A stretch of DNA of 11,561 nt from NCBI GenBank assembly GCA_050260215.1, contig JBLNBU010000097.1, forward strand, positions 1 to 11,561, given 5' to 3'. Below the pieces are notes generated by a model. That model was not told where the DNA came from and ran no database searches. It was given only the letters and a program-made list of their open reading frames with translations. This stretch comes from JBLNBU01 sp050260215. Lineage in GTDB: Bacteria > Pseudomonadota > Alphaproteobacteria > Rhodospirillales > Magnetospirillaceae. A program made the translations under genes and the position numbers. Positions within the stretch are counted from its first letter, which is position 1, and the number at the start of each line of letters is the position of its first letter. Below are positions 1-6,648 of the stretch, piece after piece.

Positions 1-845
1 CCCGCGCCACTGCCGGCATCGACATGGTCGACGCCCCACATGTCACTGCGGCCTGTACGTTCGTGGTCGCCGCGTCGACGTCGCCGGGTGCCGCCGGCGG
101 CTACATGAACTTCAAGGCCGGCGCCGGCGTCGAGACCTTCATCGGCAAGGCCGGTGTCATCACCAACATCTACGAGACGGCCACCAACCTGGCGGACGAC
201 ACCATCACCGGCGGCGGTGGCACCACCTACCTGAACTTCACCGACAACAGCACCGCCACCGACGCGACGTTCGCCAACGTCACCGGCGTGCCTACCATTC
301 AACTCGGGGACGGCCAGACGGTGACGCTGGGGGCCAATTCGCAGGCGGCGGGGATCACCGACGTCATGAGCTTCGGCACCATCGGCGTGGCGGTGGACGC
401 CTCGACGCGCACCAACGCCATGAGCGTGGTTCTCGGCGACGGCAACGACACGTTCAGCGCCGGCACCGGCACCACCCAGCTCCTGACCGGCAACGGCACC
501 GACACGGTGGTGCTCAACAGCAGCGGAACCGTCAATATCAATGATTACGCGGCGGGCACCGACATCCTCGAGCTGGACAATTCCAAGTTCAGCCTGGGGA
601 CGACGGGTCTGCTGGCGGCGGGGCAGTATGCGGAAAGCACCAACCCCTCGGCGATGAGCGCCTCCCCGACCGCCTTCGGTGCTGCCAACGCCGGCATCGT
701 CGCCATCGACGACGGCGCCGGCGGGGCGACGCTGTGGTACACCGCCGACATGGCGGCCGCGACGACCGCCAACTCGACGGCGGTGGCGCATGTCAGCGTC
801 AACACCACCCAGTTGGACAACACCCAGTTCCACCTGCACGTCTAG
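1..845 (+). CDS. C-terminal part of an RTX-like repeat protein, probably type I-secreted (5' truncated by window edge)
   Basis: The reading frame is open from the left edge (first full codon at base 3) to a TAG at 843-845, so the gene starts upstream; the ATG at 24 is probably internal. The product is rich in Gly, Thr, Asn, Asp and Ala, with no cysteine after the first few codons visible here. It carries RTX-like Gly/Asp turns, for example GDGNDTF from base 435 and GNGTDTVV from base 489. These are followed by a tail of the style NINDYAAGTDILELDNSKF and then a beta-rich ending with an aliphatic C-terminus (FHLHV). In RTX proteins this order (calcium-binding nonapeptides, then a D-x-x-x-G-x-D segment, then an uncleaved C-terminal signal) goes with type I secretion to the surface or medium. 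The repeats here are few and degenerate. Function beyond an extracellular or surface structural role cannot be read. It converges with the kinase gene. Confidence 0.7.
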   Translation, partial: RATAGIDMVDAPHVTAACTFVVAASTSPGAAGGYMNFKAGAGVETFIGKAGVITNIYETATNLADDTITGGGGTTYLNFTDNSTATDATFANVTGVPTIQLGDGQTVTLGANSQAAGITDVMSFGTIGVAVDASTRTNAMSVVLGDGNDTFSAGTGTTQLLTGNGTDTVVLNSSGTVNINDYAAGTDILELDNSKFSLGTTGLLAAGQYAESTNPSAMSASPTAFGAANAGIVAIDDGAGGATLWYTADMAAATTANSTAVAHVSVNTTQLDNTQFHLHV

Positions 846-862
846 GTCCAGAACCGGTCGTC

Positions 863-885
863 ATGGCCGGGCTTGACCCGGCCAT
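863..885. repeat. REP-like extragenic palindrome
   Basis: A perfect 9-bp inverted repeat, ATGGCCGGG and its complement, surrounds a 5-base loop CTTGA. It lies 17 bases after the RTX-like stop codon in the convergent gap. From memory, very similar palindromes recur between genes in many alphaproteobacterial genomes. Only one copy occurs in this window, so its repetitive nature is inferred. It can form a hairpin in either transcript and may limit read-through or protect 3' ends. No T-run follows it. Confidence 0.55.
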
Positions 886-893
886 CCACAGCC

Positions 894-914
894 CCCCCGG
901 CTCAAGCCCGGGGG
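894..914. terminator. GC-rich hairpin in convergent gap, possible bidirectional transcription stop
   Basis: A 7-bp stem (CCCCCGG with CCGGGGG) closes a 7-base loop, 9 bases after the preceding palindrome. It sits between two converging genes, where a two-way terminator is expected. No U-tract follows on either strand, so intrinsic termination would be weak. It may act only as a 3'-end stabilising structure or as part of a composite repeat with the palindrome at 863-885. Confidence 0.4.
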
Positions 915-953
915 AAGACGGCGGAAAGAGGAGAAGCCCAACGGCCCCCGAGA

Positions 954-3050
954 TCAGCGGCAGAGGGTGAAGCGGAAGGTGCTGCCGGTGCCGGGTTCGC
1001 TTTCGACCCAGATGTGGCCGCCGTGGCGTTCGACGATCTTGCGGCAGCTGGCCAGGCCGATGCCGCAGCCCTCGACCTCGGCGCCGTGCAGGCGCTGGAA
1101 GATGCGGAAGATGCGCTCGAAGTGCTCGGGGGCCATGCCGATGCCGTTGTCGGCGACCGCGATCTCCCAGCACGGGCCGTCGGGCCGGGCCGAGACGGTG
1201 ATCGCCGGCGGGCAGTCGGGCTTGCGGTATTTCAGGGCGTTGCCGACCAGGTTCTGCAGCAGGCGGACCAGCTCGCGGCGATAGCCGTTGACCGTGGGCA
1301 GGGCGGTAGCGACCTCGATGCGGGCGCCGCATTCGTCGATCGCCAGGGACAGGTTGGCCAATGCCTCGTCCAGGGCCTCGGCCACGACCACGGGCTCGGG
1401 CCCCTCGCCGCCTCGGCCGATGCGGGAATAGTCCAGCAGGCCGACGATCAGGCGGTCCATGCGCCGGGCGCCGTCCATGGCGAACGACAGGAATTCGCGG
1501 GCCTCGTCGTCGATGCCGTCGCCCAGGCGGCGTTCCAGCAGGGCCAGGAACGAGCTGATCATGCGCAGCGGCTCGCGCATGTCGTGCGAGGCGGCATAGG
1601 CGAACTGCTCAAGCTCGGCATACGAGCGCTGCAGTTCTGCCTCCATGTCCTTGCGCGCGCTGATATCCTGGAAGGCCACCACCGCACCGACCAGCTTGCC
1701 GCCCTGGCGCATCGGCGTCACCCCCAGCCGCACCGGGAAGGGCTGGCCGTCGCGCAGGAAGGCGTCCTCGACGTCGCGGGGCTTGCCGTCCTTGATCGTC
1801 AGGTGGATGGGGCATTCCTCGACCGGATAATGGTTGCCGTCGGTCCGATGGGAATGGAACAGGGCGTGCTGGTCGGCACCGATCACCTGCTCGGCGGTCA
1901 GCCCCAGCAGGGACAGGGCGGTCGGATTGACGAAGGTGCATACACCTGACGCATCGACGCCGTAGACGCCCTCGCCCAGGCTGGACAGCAGCAGGTCGTG
2001 GCGGGCGGCAAGCCGCTCCGTCTCGTGCAGCGCCCGGCGCGAGTGGCGGTACATCACCACCAGGGCGGCGCCGGCTCCGGCCAGCAGGACGACCAGCACC
2101 GACAACGCCACCATCCAGCTGCCGTAACGCGCCCACAGGTCGGCGACGGTGAATTCCGGTCCGCGGTCGAAGGGCGGGTGGCGCAGGCGGCGCAGCATGG
2201 CCTCGACGCCGTCGTAGTTGGCCGGGGTGGTGAAGCCGTGGATGCCGGCGGCGTGGGCCTCGGGGCTGTCGGGCCGCAACGACAGCAGGGCAACGGTCAG
2301 CTGGGTGGCCAGTTGCCGGTCCACCTGCGGCAGCACCGCCACCGGCCACTCGGGGTAGAGCCGCGTCGACAGGGCATAGGGATAGCTGGGGATGTTCTGG
2401 CGATTGATGATCTTCACCGACGCCAGGGCGATGCGTCCCTCGGCGGCCATGGCCTCCAACACGCCGGCGCGAAGGAACCCCACCTCGGCCCGGCCCGACA
2501 GCACCGCGTCGACGATGCCGTCCTGCGGCAGCCCGGTCAGCACCAGGTCTTCGCGGCGGGGCAGGGGCAGGCCGGCGTCGGCGATCTCGAAGCTCTCGAT
2601 CTGGTAGGTGCCGAACGAATCAAGGGACGCGACGGCAACGCGCTTGCCGGCCAAGTCGGCCAGGGTGCGGATGTCGGCGCGGTCGGCGCGGGTGAAGATG
2701 GTGCCGCCGAAGCCGGTGACCTCGTGTCCCGCCACGTCGGTGATCAGGGTCGCCAGGGGGGCCGAGACGCCGGCGGTCTGCTGCAGCAGCACGAAGTTGG
2801 CCGGGTTGGTCAGGATGGCGTCGGCGCCGTGGCGGGCGACCATGGCGTTCATCTCGTCCAGGTCGTGGACGGTCAGGGTCACCGGCCGCCCCAGGGCGCG
2901 CTCCAGATAGCCCGCCAGCGGCTGCCATTGCGCAGTGGCATGGTCCTTCGAGCGATAGGCCAGCACCCCGAGCTTGACCGGCTCGGCGGCGTCGGCGGCC
3001 GCGCCGGCAAGGGCGGACAGCAGGACCAGCAGGGCGGCGAGCAGCCTCAT
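954..3050 (-). CDS. Sensor histidine kinase with periplasmic PhnD/TtrS-like binding domain and PAS domain
   Basis: This 698-residue protein has a signal peptide (about 1-22) and a PhnD/TtrS-like periplasmic binding domain (about 25-295; LGVLAYRSK near the start, ILTNPANF at 79-86). A transmembrane helix follows at about 311-334, then a PAS domain (about 350-465). HisKA has the phosphoacceptor His489 in ASHDMREPL. The HATPase domain has an N box with N600/N604, a G1 box DNGIG at 634-638, an F box FERIFRIF, and a G2 box GCGIGLA at 661-667. Known TtrS-type kinases bind a small ligand in the periplasm and phosphorylate a response regulator. There is no receiver domain here and no regulator gene in the window. 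Its ATG overlaps the stop of the upstream binding-protein gene (ATGA, 3047-3050), behind a strong GAGGAGG, so the two are probably translationally coupled. The kinase call is secure; the ligand is unknown. Confidence 0.93.
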   Translation of the reverse strand: MRLLAALLVLLSALAGAAADAAEPVKLGVLAYRSKDHATAQWQPLAGYLERALGRPVTLTVHDLDEMNAMVARHGADAILTNPANFVLLQQTAGVSAPLATLITDVAGHEVTGFGGTIFTRADRADIRTLADLAGKRVAVASLDSFGTYQIESFEIADAGLPLPRREDLVLTGLPQDGIVDAVLSGRAEVGFLRAGVLEAMAAEGRIALASVKIINRQNIPSYPYALSTRLYPEWPVAVLPQVDRQLATQLTVALLSLRPDSPEAHAAGIHGFTTPANYDGVEAMLRRLRHPPFDRGPEFTVADLWARYGSWMVALSVLVVLLAGAGAALVVMYRHSRRALHETERLAARHDLLLSSLGEGVYGVDASGVCTFVNPTALSLLGLTAEQVIGADQHALFHSHRTDGNHYPVEECPIHLTIKDGKPRDVEDAFLRDGQPFPVRLGVTPMRQGGKLVGAVVAFQDISARKDMEAELQRSYAELEQFAYAASHDMREPLRMISSFLALLERRLGDGIDDEAREFLSFAMDGARRMDRLIVGLLDYSRIGRGGEGPEPVVVAEALDEALANLSLAIDECGARIEVATALPTVNGYRRELVRLLQNLVGNALKYRKPDCPPAITVSARPDGPCWEIAVADNGIGMAPEHFERIFRIFQRLHGAEVEGCGIGLASCRKIVERHGGHIWVESEPGTGSTFRFTLCR

Positions 3051-4024
3051 CGCGCCTCCTCGGACGGCAGGCCGATGGCCGAGACCAGGCCGTCCAGCGC
3101 GTCCTCGCGCGGCAGCAGCCCCTGGCCGGTCATCAGGGTCGACAGCATCGCCGCCGCTGCCAGCAGGTGCGAGCCCTCGGGCACCAGGTAGCCGCGGTTG
3201 GCGGCCAGGGAGGGCAGGGCGATGCCGCCCAGCTGCTGGCGGACCTCCTCGGGGGCGACGCCCTGGTGGGTGGCGATGCGGTGCACGGCGTCCTCGCGGC
3301 TGGCACGGATGTGGTCCAGGGCGCGGAAATGGCCGCCGACCAGCGCGCGCATGGCGGCGCGGTCGGAGGCGCGCTCGCGCCGCACGGCAAGGACGTCGAA
3401 GATGGTGTCGGGCATCTGGCGGCTGTCGAACAGCAGGCGGGCGCCTTGACGCCGGAGCAGGGTGGCAGTGGGCTCGAAGGTGACGACGGCGTCCACCTGG
3501 CCCGCCTGCCAGGCCGCGACCTGACGATCGGGCGGCAGGTCGACCAGGGTCAGGGCCGATGGCGGCAGCCCGGCCACCTCCAGCAGCTTGGCCAGGACCA
3601 GTGCCCCCACGGCGCCTTCCTCGAGCCCCAGGCGCTTGCCGGCCAGGTCGGCCAGCGACTCGATCCCTGGGCGGGCCAGCACCATGTCGGCCCCTGCCGA
3701 GACGTCGAACACCAGCACCACCGTCAGCGGCACTCCGGCGGCGCGGGCCCGCAGCACCTCGTCCAGGGTCAGGCAGCCGGCGTCCACCGCGCCGGACTTC
3801 AGCAGCGCCAGGGTCTCGCCGGCGTTCTCGACCTGGCGCAGCTGTGCCCAGGCCGGCAGCCAGCCGAACTCGCGGGCCAGCACCAGGGTTTCGTAGCCGA
3901 CCCAGGAATGCAGACTGGTGACCAGCGGCCGCGGCTGGTCGCAGGACGGCAGCAACGGCATGACCGTCGCCCCGGCCGCGGCAGCCAACAGGAAACGTCG
4001 TCGTCGAAACAAGGGCGCGCGCAT
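3047..4024 (-). CDS. Periplasmic substrate-binding lipoprotein, NMT1/SsuA (NitT/TauT) type, probable sensory partner of the kinase
   Basis: The 325-residue product begins with an Arg-rich segment (RRRRF at 7-11), a hydrophobic stretch and a lipobox LPSC ending at Cys28. It is therefore expected to be exported and lipid-anchored; the RRxF pattern leaves Tat export possible. The body fits a type 2 periplasmic binding fold of the NMT1/SsuA kind: SWVGYETLVLAREFGWL at 40-56, LTLDEVL at 85-91, DVSAGAD at 107-113, DAVVTFEP at 178-185 and FDSRQMPD at 199-206. In transporters this family binds sulfonates, nitrate or pyrimidine precursors, but no permease or ATPase gene is adjacent. Instead the stop codon overlaps the start of a kinase that has its own binding domain, which suggests sensing. 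The ATG at 4024 is the only usual start (ATG, GTG or TTG) after an in-frame upstream stop. No clear Shine-Dalgarno precedes it. Confidence 0.85.
   Translation of the reverse strand: MRAPLFRRRRFLLAAAAGATVMPLLPSCDQPRPLVTSLHSWVGYETLVLAREFGWLPAWAQLRQVENAGETLALLKSGAVDAGCLTLDEVLRARAAGVPLTVVLVFDVSAGADMVLARPGIESLADLAGKRLGLEEGAVGALVLAKLLEVAGLPPSALTLVDLPPDRQVAAWQAGQVDAVVTFEPTATLLRRQGARLLFDSRQMPDTIFDVLAVRRERASDRAAMRALVGGHFRALDHIRASREDAVHRIATHQGVAPEEVRQQLGGIALPSLAANRGYLVPEGSHLLAAAAMLSTLMTGQGLLPREDALDGLVSAIGLPSEEAR
3055..3061 (-). promoter_or_regulatory. Ribosome binding site of the kinase, inside the upstream coding sequence
   Basis: GAGGAGG on the minus strand ends four bases before the kinase ATG. It lies inside the last codons of the binding-protein gene, upstream of the ATGA overlap. 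It fixes the kinase start and supports coupled translation of the pair. Confidence 0.7.
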
Positions 4025-4032
4025 GAATGACT

Positions 4033-4055
4033 GCCGGGCGAGCTGTTCACCCGGC
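4033..4055. repeat. Inverted repeat over the predicted transcription start of the binding-protein/kinase operon
   Basis: GCCGGG and its complement CCCGGC are separated by 11 bases. The element begins just downstream of the predicted -10 box and ends nine bases before the ATG at 4024. With transcription expected to start near 4050, the left half would be in the leader and the right half around the start point. This suits an operator better than an RNA hairpin. The stem is short and could be chance in GC-rich DNA. Confidence 0.3.
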
Positions 4056-4056
4056 G

Positions 4057-4085
4057 ATTATATTCTCCCAAAAAGGATATGGCTA
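4057..4085 (-). promoter_or_regulatory. Sigma70-type promoter for the binding-protein/kinase operon
   Basis: On the minus strand a perfect TATAAT (4057-4062) is preceded by a 17-base spacer and TAGCCA (4080-4085), which matches TTGACA at four of six positions. This is an unusually consensus -10 box for such GC-rich DNA. It lies in an AT-rich island with a T-run and GGGAGAA in the spacer. The predicted start near 4050 would give a leader of about 26 bases before the ATG at 4024. The spacing from the hemerythrin gene and the inverted repeats on both sides support an independently regulated unit. Confidence 0.6.
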
Positions 4086-4091
4086 TGCACA

Positions 4092-4104
4092 CCAACCCGG
4101 TTGG
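4092..4104. repeat. 13-base palindrome upstream of the -35 box
   Basis: CCAACC, one central C, and GGTTGG form a perfect palindrome seven bases upstream of the predicted -35 box and 26 bases past the hemerythrin stop codon. The one-base centre makes it a poor RNA hairpin, and it has no T-run. It is better placed as a site for a dimeric activator than as a terminator. The regulator is unknown. Confidence 0.4.
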
Positions 4105-4130
4105 GGTGGTCCGTTGGTATGAAGTTGGTC

Positions 4131-5594
4131 CTACCCGGCCGCCGCCTGGCTGTCGCGGTGGGCGAGATAGTCCTTCAGCTCCTTCATCTGGCCGTGCCAG
4201 ACGCGCTCGGCCTGCTGCTCGGCGATGCGGATCATGGGGTCGGCGCGCACCTGGACCAGATAGCGCATGGTATAGGGCATGTGCGCCTCGCGCTTTTCGT
4301 CGGTGGTGCCGAAATTGGCGACGAAGCTTTCGAGGAACATGGACGAGACGCGCGGGAAGACCCGGTGCAGGGTCAGCACCAGGAAGTCGCCCCATTCCGG
4401 CGGCAGCTTGTGGAGCACCTCGAGCAGGCTGTCCCGCAGCGCCCCTTCGCGGGCGCGCTGCTGGAAGACGCGCGGGTCCTTTTCCTGTTCGTAGAGGTCG
4501 TGGCACAGCCGCCAGGTATCGTTCAGGCGAACCCACCAGTCGTTGGCGGGGTCGAGCAGCGAACGGAAGGTCTCGATCTCGCGGTTGCCGATGCGCGGCA
4601 GGTCATAGGCCTCGGGCGTCGACGGCGCCAGCATCTGGCGCAGGGCCTTCATCTCTTCCTTGACCTGCATTACCCGCTTGCCGTCGGGCTTCTTGACCTC
4701 GACCAGGCGCAGGTTGTCCCAGGCGGCGTTCCAGCCGCCCAGGATGCTGTCCTGCAGCGGGCGGGTGACGTGCTCCCAGAAGCCGTCGGTGTCCTCGCCG
4801 GCCCAGTCGAAGCTGGTGGCCAGCATGCGCAGCTGGCGGCTTTCCCAGATGGTGGGGAAGATCAGCTTGGCGACGGCGTCGCGGAACTTCTCGGCGAACT
4901 CGGGCGACGAAAGGAAGAACGGCGGCAGTTCGCGCGCCAGTGCCGGATTGTGGCGCTGGAAGAACACCAGCACCTTGTCCATGCGCCGCCAGATGGCGGC
5001 CACGCACAGCTTGTCGAAGCTGTCGAAGCCCCCGGCCGGCTCGGGCAGATCGGGGGCGACATAGGATATGCGCGACAATAGGTGGGCCAGGTTGGCCGGC
5101 ACCTCGTAGCCGATGTCGTCGCCGCGACCGTCGATGCGGGCCTTGCCGTCGTCCTCGGGTTCGGGTTCAGGGGGCGGCGGGGCGTCGGCCACGGTCTTGG
5201 ACACCAGCGGCTTGAAGCGCATGTCCTCCTTGAGGATGTGGTTCAGCAGCCAGTCGGCGGTCAGCTTCAGCAGCACCTCGGCACAGGCGCGCAGCTCGGC
5301 GTCCGAGGCCGCTTCCTTGACCTTGGCCTGCAGCAGGCGGGCCTTGGCGGCGAAGCCTTCGTGCGCCTTGATGTGGGTGTCGCGGGCAAGATAGCCGATG
5401 GCGGCCATCACCGCCTCTTCACGGCCGAAATGGATCTGCACGTAGTCGACCAGGGCATCGGACAGCCCGGCCACCCGCTCCCAGTCCTGGGCGGCGATGC
5501 CCTGCTCGGCCCGGTTGACCAAGTCGATCAGTCGCTTGTGGTCCGCGTCCAGGGCCGGCGAGCCCACGGACATGGCATCGCGCCAGAGGATCAT
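4131..5594 (-). CDS. Bacteriohemerythrin-domain protein with a long uncharacterised C-terminal region
   Basis: Residues 1-130 of this 487-residue protein form a hemerythrin four-helix bundle with all seven expected di-iron ligands: His19, His55, Glu59, His74, His78, His119 and Asp124. The motifs are HFGREE, HIKAHE and HILKED. Such domains bind O2 at a non-heme di-iron site and serve in oxygen sensing, storage or delivery. A Pro/Glu/Asp linker (about 138-148) leads to about 335 residues I do not recognise. That part is probably helical, rich in Trp and charged residues, with segments such as AAIWRRMDKVLVFFQRHN (199-216) and NDWWVRLNDTWRLC. No signal peptide or membrane helix is visible, so it is probably cytoplasmic. 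Typical bacteriohemerythrins are about 130-150 residues. The start fits the family N-terminus, but no clear Shine-Dalgarno is seen. It follows the formate dehydrogenase operon by 80 bases. Confidence 0.88.
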   Translation of the reverse strand: MILWRDAMSVGSPALDADHKRLIDLVNRAEQGIAAQDWERVAGLSDALVDYVQIHFGREEAVMAAIGYLARDTHIKAHEGFAAKARLLQAKVKEAASDAELRACAEVLLKLTADWLLNHILKEDMRFKPLVSKTVADAPPPPEPEPEDDGKARIDGRGDDIGYEVPANLAHLLSRISYVAPDLPEPAGGFDSFDKLCVAAIWRRMDKVLVFFQRHNPALARELPPFFLSSPEFAEKFRDAVAKLIFPTIWESRQLRMLATSFDWAGEDTDGFWEHVTRPLQDSILGGWNAAWDNLRLVEVKKPDGKRVMQVKEEMKALRQMLAPSTPEAYDLPRIGNREIETFRSLLDPANDWWVRLNDTWRLCHDLYEQEKDPRVFQQRAREGALRDSLLEVLHKLPPEWGDFLVLTLHRVFPRVSSMFLESFVANFGTTDEKREAHMPYTMRYLVQVRADPMIRIAEQQAERVWHGQMKELKDYLAHRDSQAAAG

Positions 5595-5632
5595 TGCCCA
5601 ATCCCGCCCGTCTTTGCCCCATTCCCACCCAT

Positions 5633-5661
5633 AGCAAAGCCTGCCGGAGTGGCCGGGTCAA
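5633..5661 (-). promoter_or_regulatory. Possible weak promoter for the hemerythrin gene
   Basis: On the minus strand TTGACC (5656-5661) matches the -35 consensus at five of six positions. It is followed after 17 bases by TTTGCT, or after 19 bases by TGCTAT, both poor -10 boxes. It sits in the 80-base gap between the formate dehydrogenase gamma gene and the hemerythrin ATG. No convincing terminator is seen in the gap, so read-through from the dehydrogenase operon is equally possible. Confidence 0.28.
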
Positions 5662-5674
5662 TGGTGGAAGACCA

Positions 5675-6637
5675 CTATTCCCCAGGCTGCTGCTGCGTGC
5701 TGCCGATCCAGGCCGAGTGGTGTTCGCGGGCCCATTCCTCGTCGACGTAGCCGGTGGTCATGGCGGAGCTGGCGCCTTCCATGCCGATGGTGCCTATGTA
5801 GATGTGGCCCAGCATGAACAGCACCATCACCACCGCCAGGGCGGCGTGGGCAAGCTGCAGCAGCTGCAACTGGTGCAGGTCGGCAAGGGTGAAGGGGAAC
5901 AGCAGGTTGACGCCGGTATAGGCCACCGCGGCGCCGACCAGCACCACCATCCAGAACTGGGTCTTCTGGCCGAAGTTGAACTTGGCCGCCGGCGGGTGGA
6001 CGCCCTTCTTCAGCAGGCCGCCGCCGCCCATGATCCAGCCCCAATCGTAGCGGTCCCACAGGTTGTCGCGGGCCCACAGCACGAAGATCATCGCCAGCCC
6101 GGCGATGAAGGTGAAGCCGCAGATGTTGTGCAGCCACTTGCCGGCCCAGGCCAGCCAGGCGAACAGGGTCTTGCCGATCACCGGCTCCAGCACCCAGCGG
6201 CCGAACATCAGGTTCAGCCCGGAAAACGCCAGCACCAGGAACGACCCGGCGGTCAGCCAGTGGCCGGCGCGCTCGACCGCCTTGAAGCGCAGCACCATGC
6301 GGCCGGAATGGGTGTCCATCAGGATCTTGCCGCGGATGACGTAGAAGGCGCCGATGGCCGCGGTGACCAAGGCGATGGCCAGGGCGCTCCACACCGCCAG
6401 GCGGCCGTTGCGGGCGGCGCGCCAGGCCTCGCCTTCCGACTGGATCAGCACGCCGCGGGCGGCCGGCTGGCCGGTGACGGTGCCGGGCTCGCCCTGGCGC
6501 ACGGCGCGCCAGACGTCGGGCAGCGCCGGCTTGGCCTCGGTCACCCGCGAGGGCGCCTGACTGTCGGAGGACTGGGCCTGGGCGCCGATCGGCGCCAGGG
6601 CGATCATCAGCACGGCCAGCAGGGTGATGGGCCGCAT
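5675..6637 (-). CDS. fdoI: Formate dehydrogenase gamma subunit, di-heme cytochrome b membrane anchor
   Basis: This 320-residue membrane subunit takes electrons from the iron-sulfur subunit and passes them through two b hemes to quinone. It starts with a cleavable-looking signal peptide (1-21). A periplasmic extension follows with the family pattern VWRAVRQGEPG (42-52) and GVLIQSEGEAWRAARNG (62-78). Transmembrane helices lie near 79-101, 125-146, 165-188, 227-248 and 262-283. Heme-ligand candidates are His126, His170, His264 and His278, matching the four-histidine FdnI pattern. It is longer than the classical anchor (about 217 residues) because of the N-terminal extension usual in Fdh3-type clusters, plus a short tail. 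The ATG at 6637 is chosen because GGGAGG lies five bases upstream and the signal peptide starts there; the frame stays open to 6877 but encodes unrelated Arg/Pro-rich sequence. Confidence 0.93.
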   Translation of the reverse strand: MRPITLLAVLMIALAPIGAQAQSSDSQAPSRVTEAKPALPDVWRAVRQGEPGTVTGQPAARGVLIQSEGEAWRAARNGRLAVWSALAIALVTAAIGAFYVIRGKILMDTHSGRMVLRFKAVERAGHWLTAGSFLVLAFSGLNLMFGRWVLEPVIGKTLFAWLAWAGKWLHNICGFTFIAGLAMIFVLWARDNLWDRYDWGWIMGGGGLLKKGVHPPAAKFNFGQKTQFWMVVLVGAAVAYTGVNLLFPFTLADLHQLQLLQLAHAALAVVMVLFMLGHIYIGTIGMEGASSAMTTGYVDEEWAREHHSAWIGSTQQQPGE

Positions 6638-6642
6638 CGCCG

Positions 6643-6648
6643 CCTCCC
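6643..6648 (-). promoter_or_regulatory. Ribosome binding site of fdoI, touching the previous stop codon
   Basis: GGGAGG on the minus strand, five bases before the ATG at 6637. It overlaps the last base of the lipoprotein gene's TAG (6648-6650). It decides the fdoI start in a frame that is open much further upstream, and it points to translation in one polycistronic message. Confidence 0.7.

Noticed and set aside
3047..4024. Annotation as part of an ABC importer.
   Set aside because: No permease or ATPase gene is adjacent within the window, and the overlap with a kinase points to sensing. The protein family itself is kept in the call.
3167..4030. Long plus-strand open frames opposite the binding-protein and kinase genes (also 1998-3191).
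   Set aside because: They have shadow-type composition and no recognisable motifs, while the minus-strand frames carry complete, coherent domains.
5595..5674. A terminator between fdoI and the hemerythrin gene.
   Set aside because: Only 4-bp inverted repeats are visible (TGGT/ACCA, CCGG/CCGG), with no U-run.
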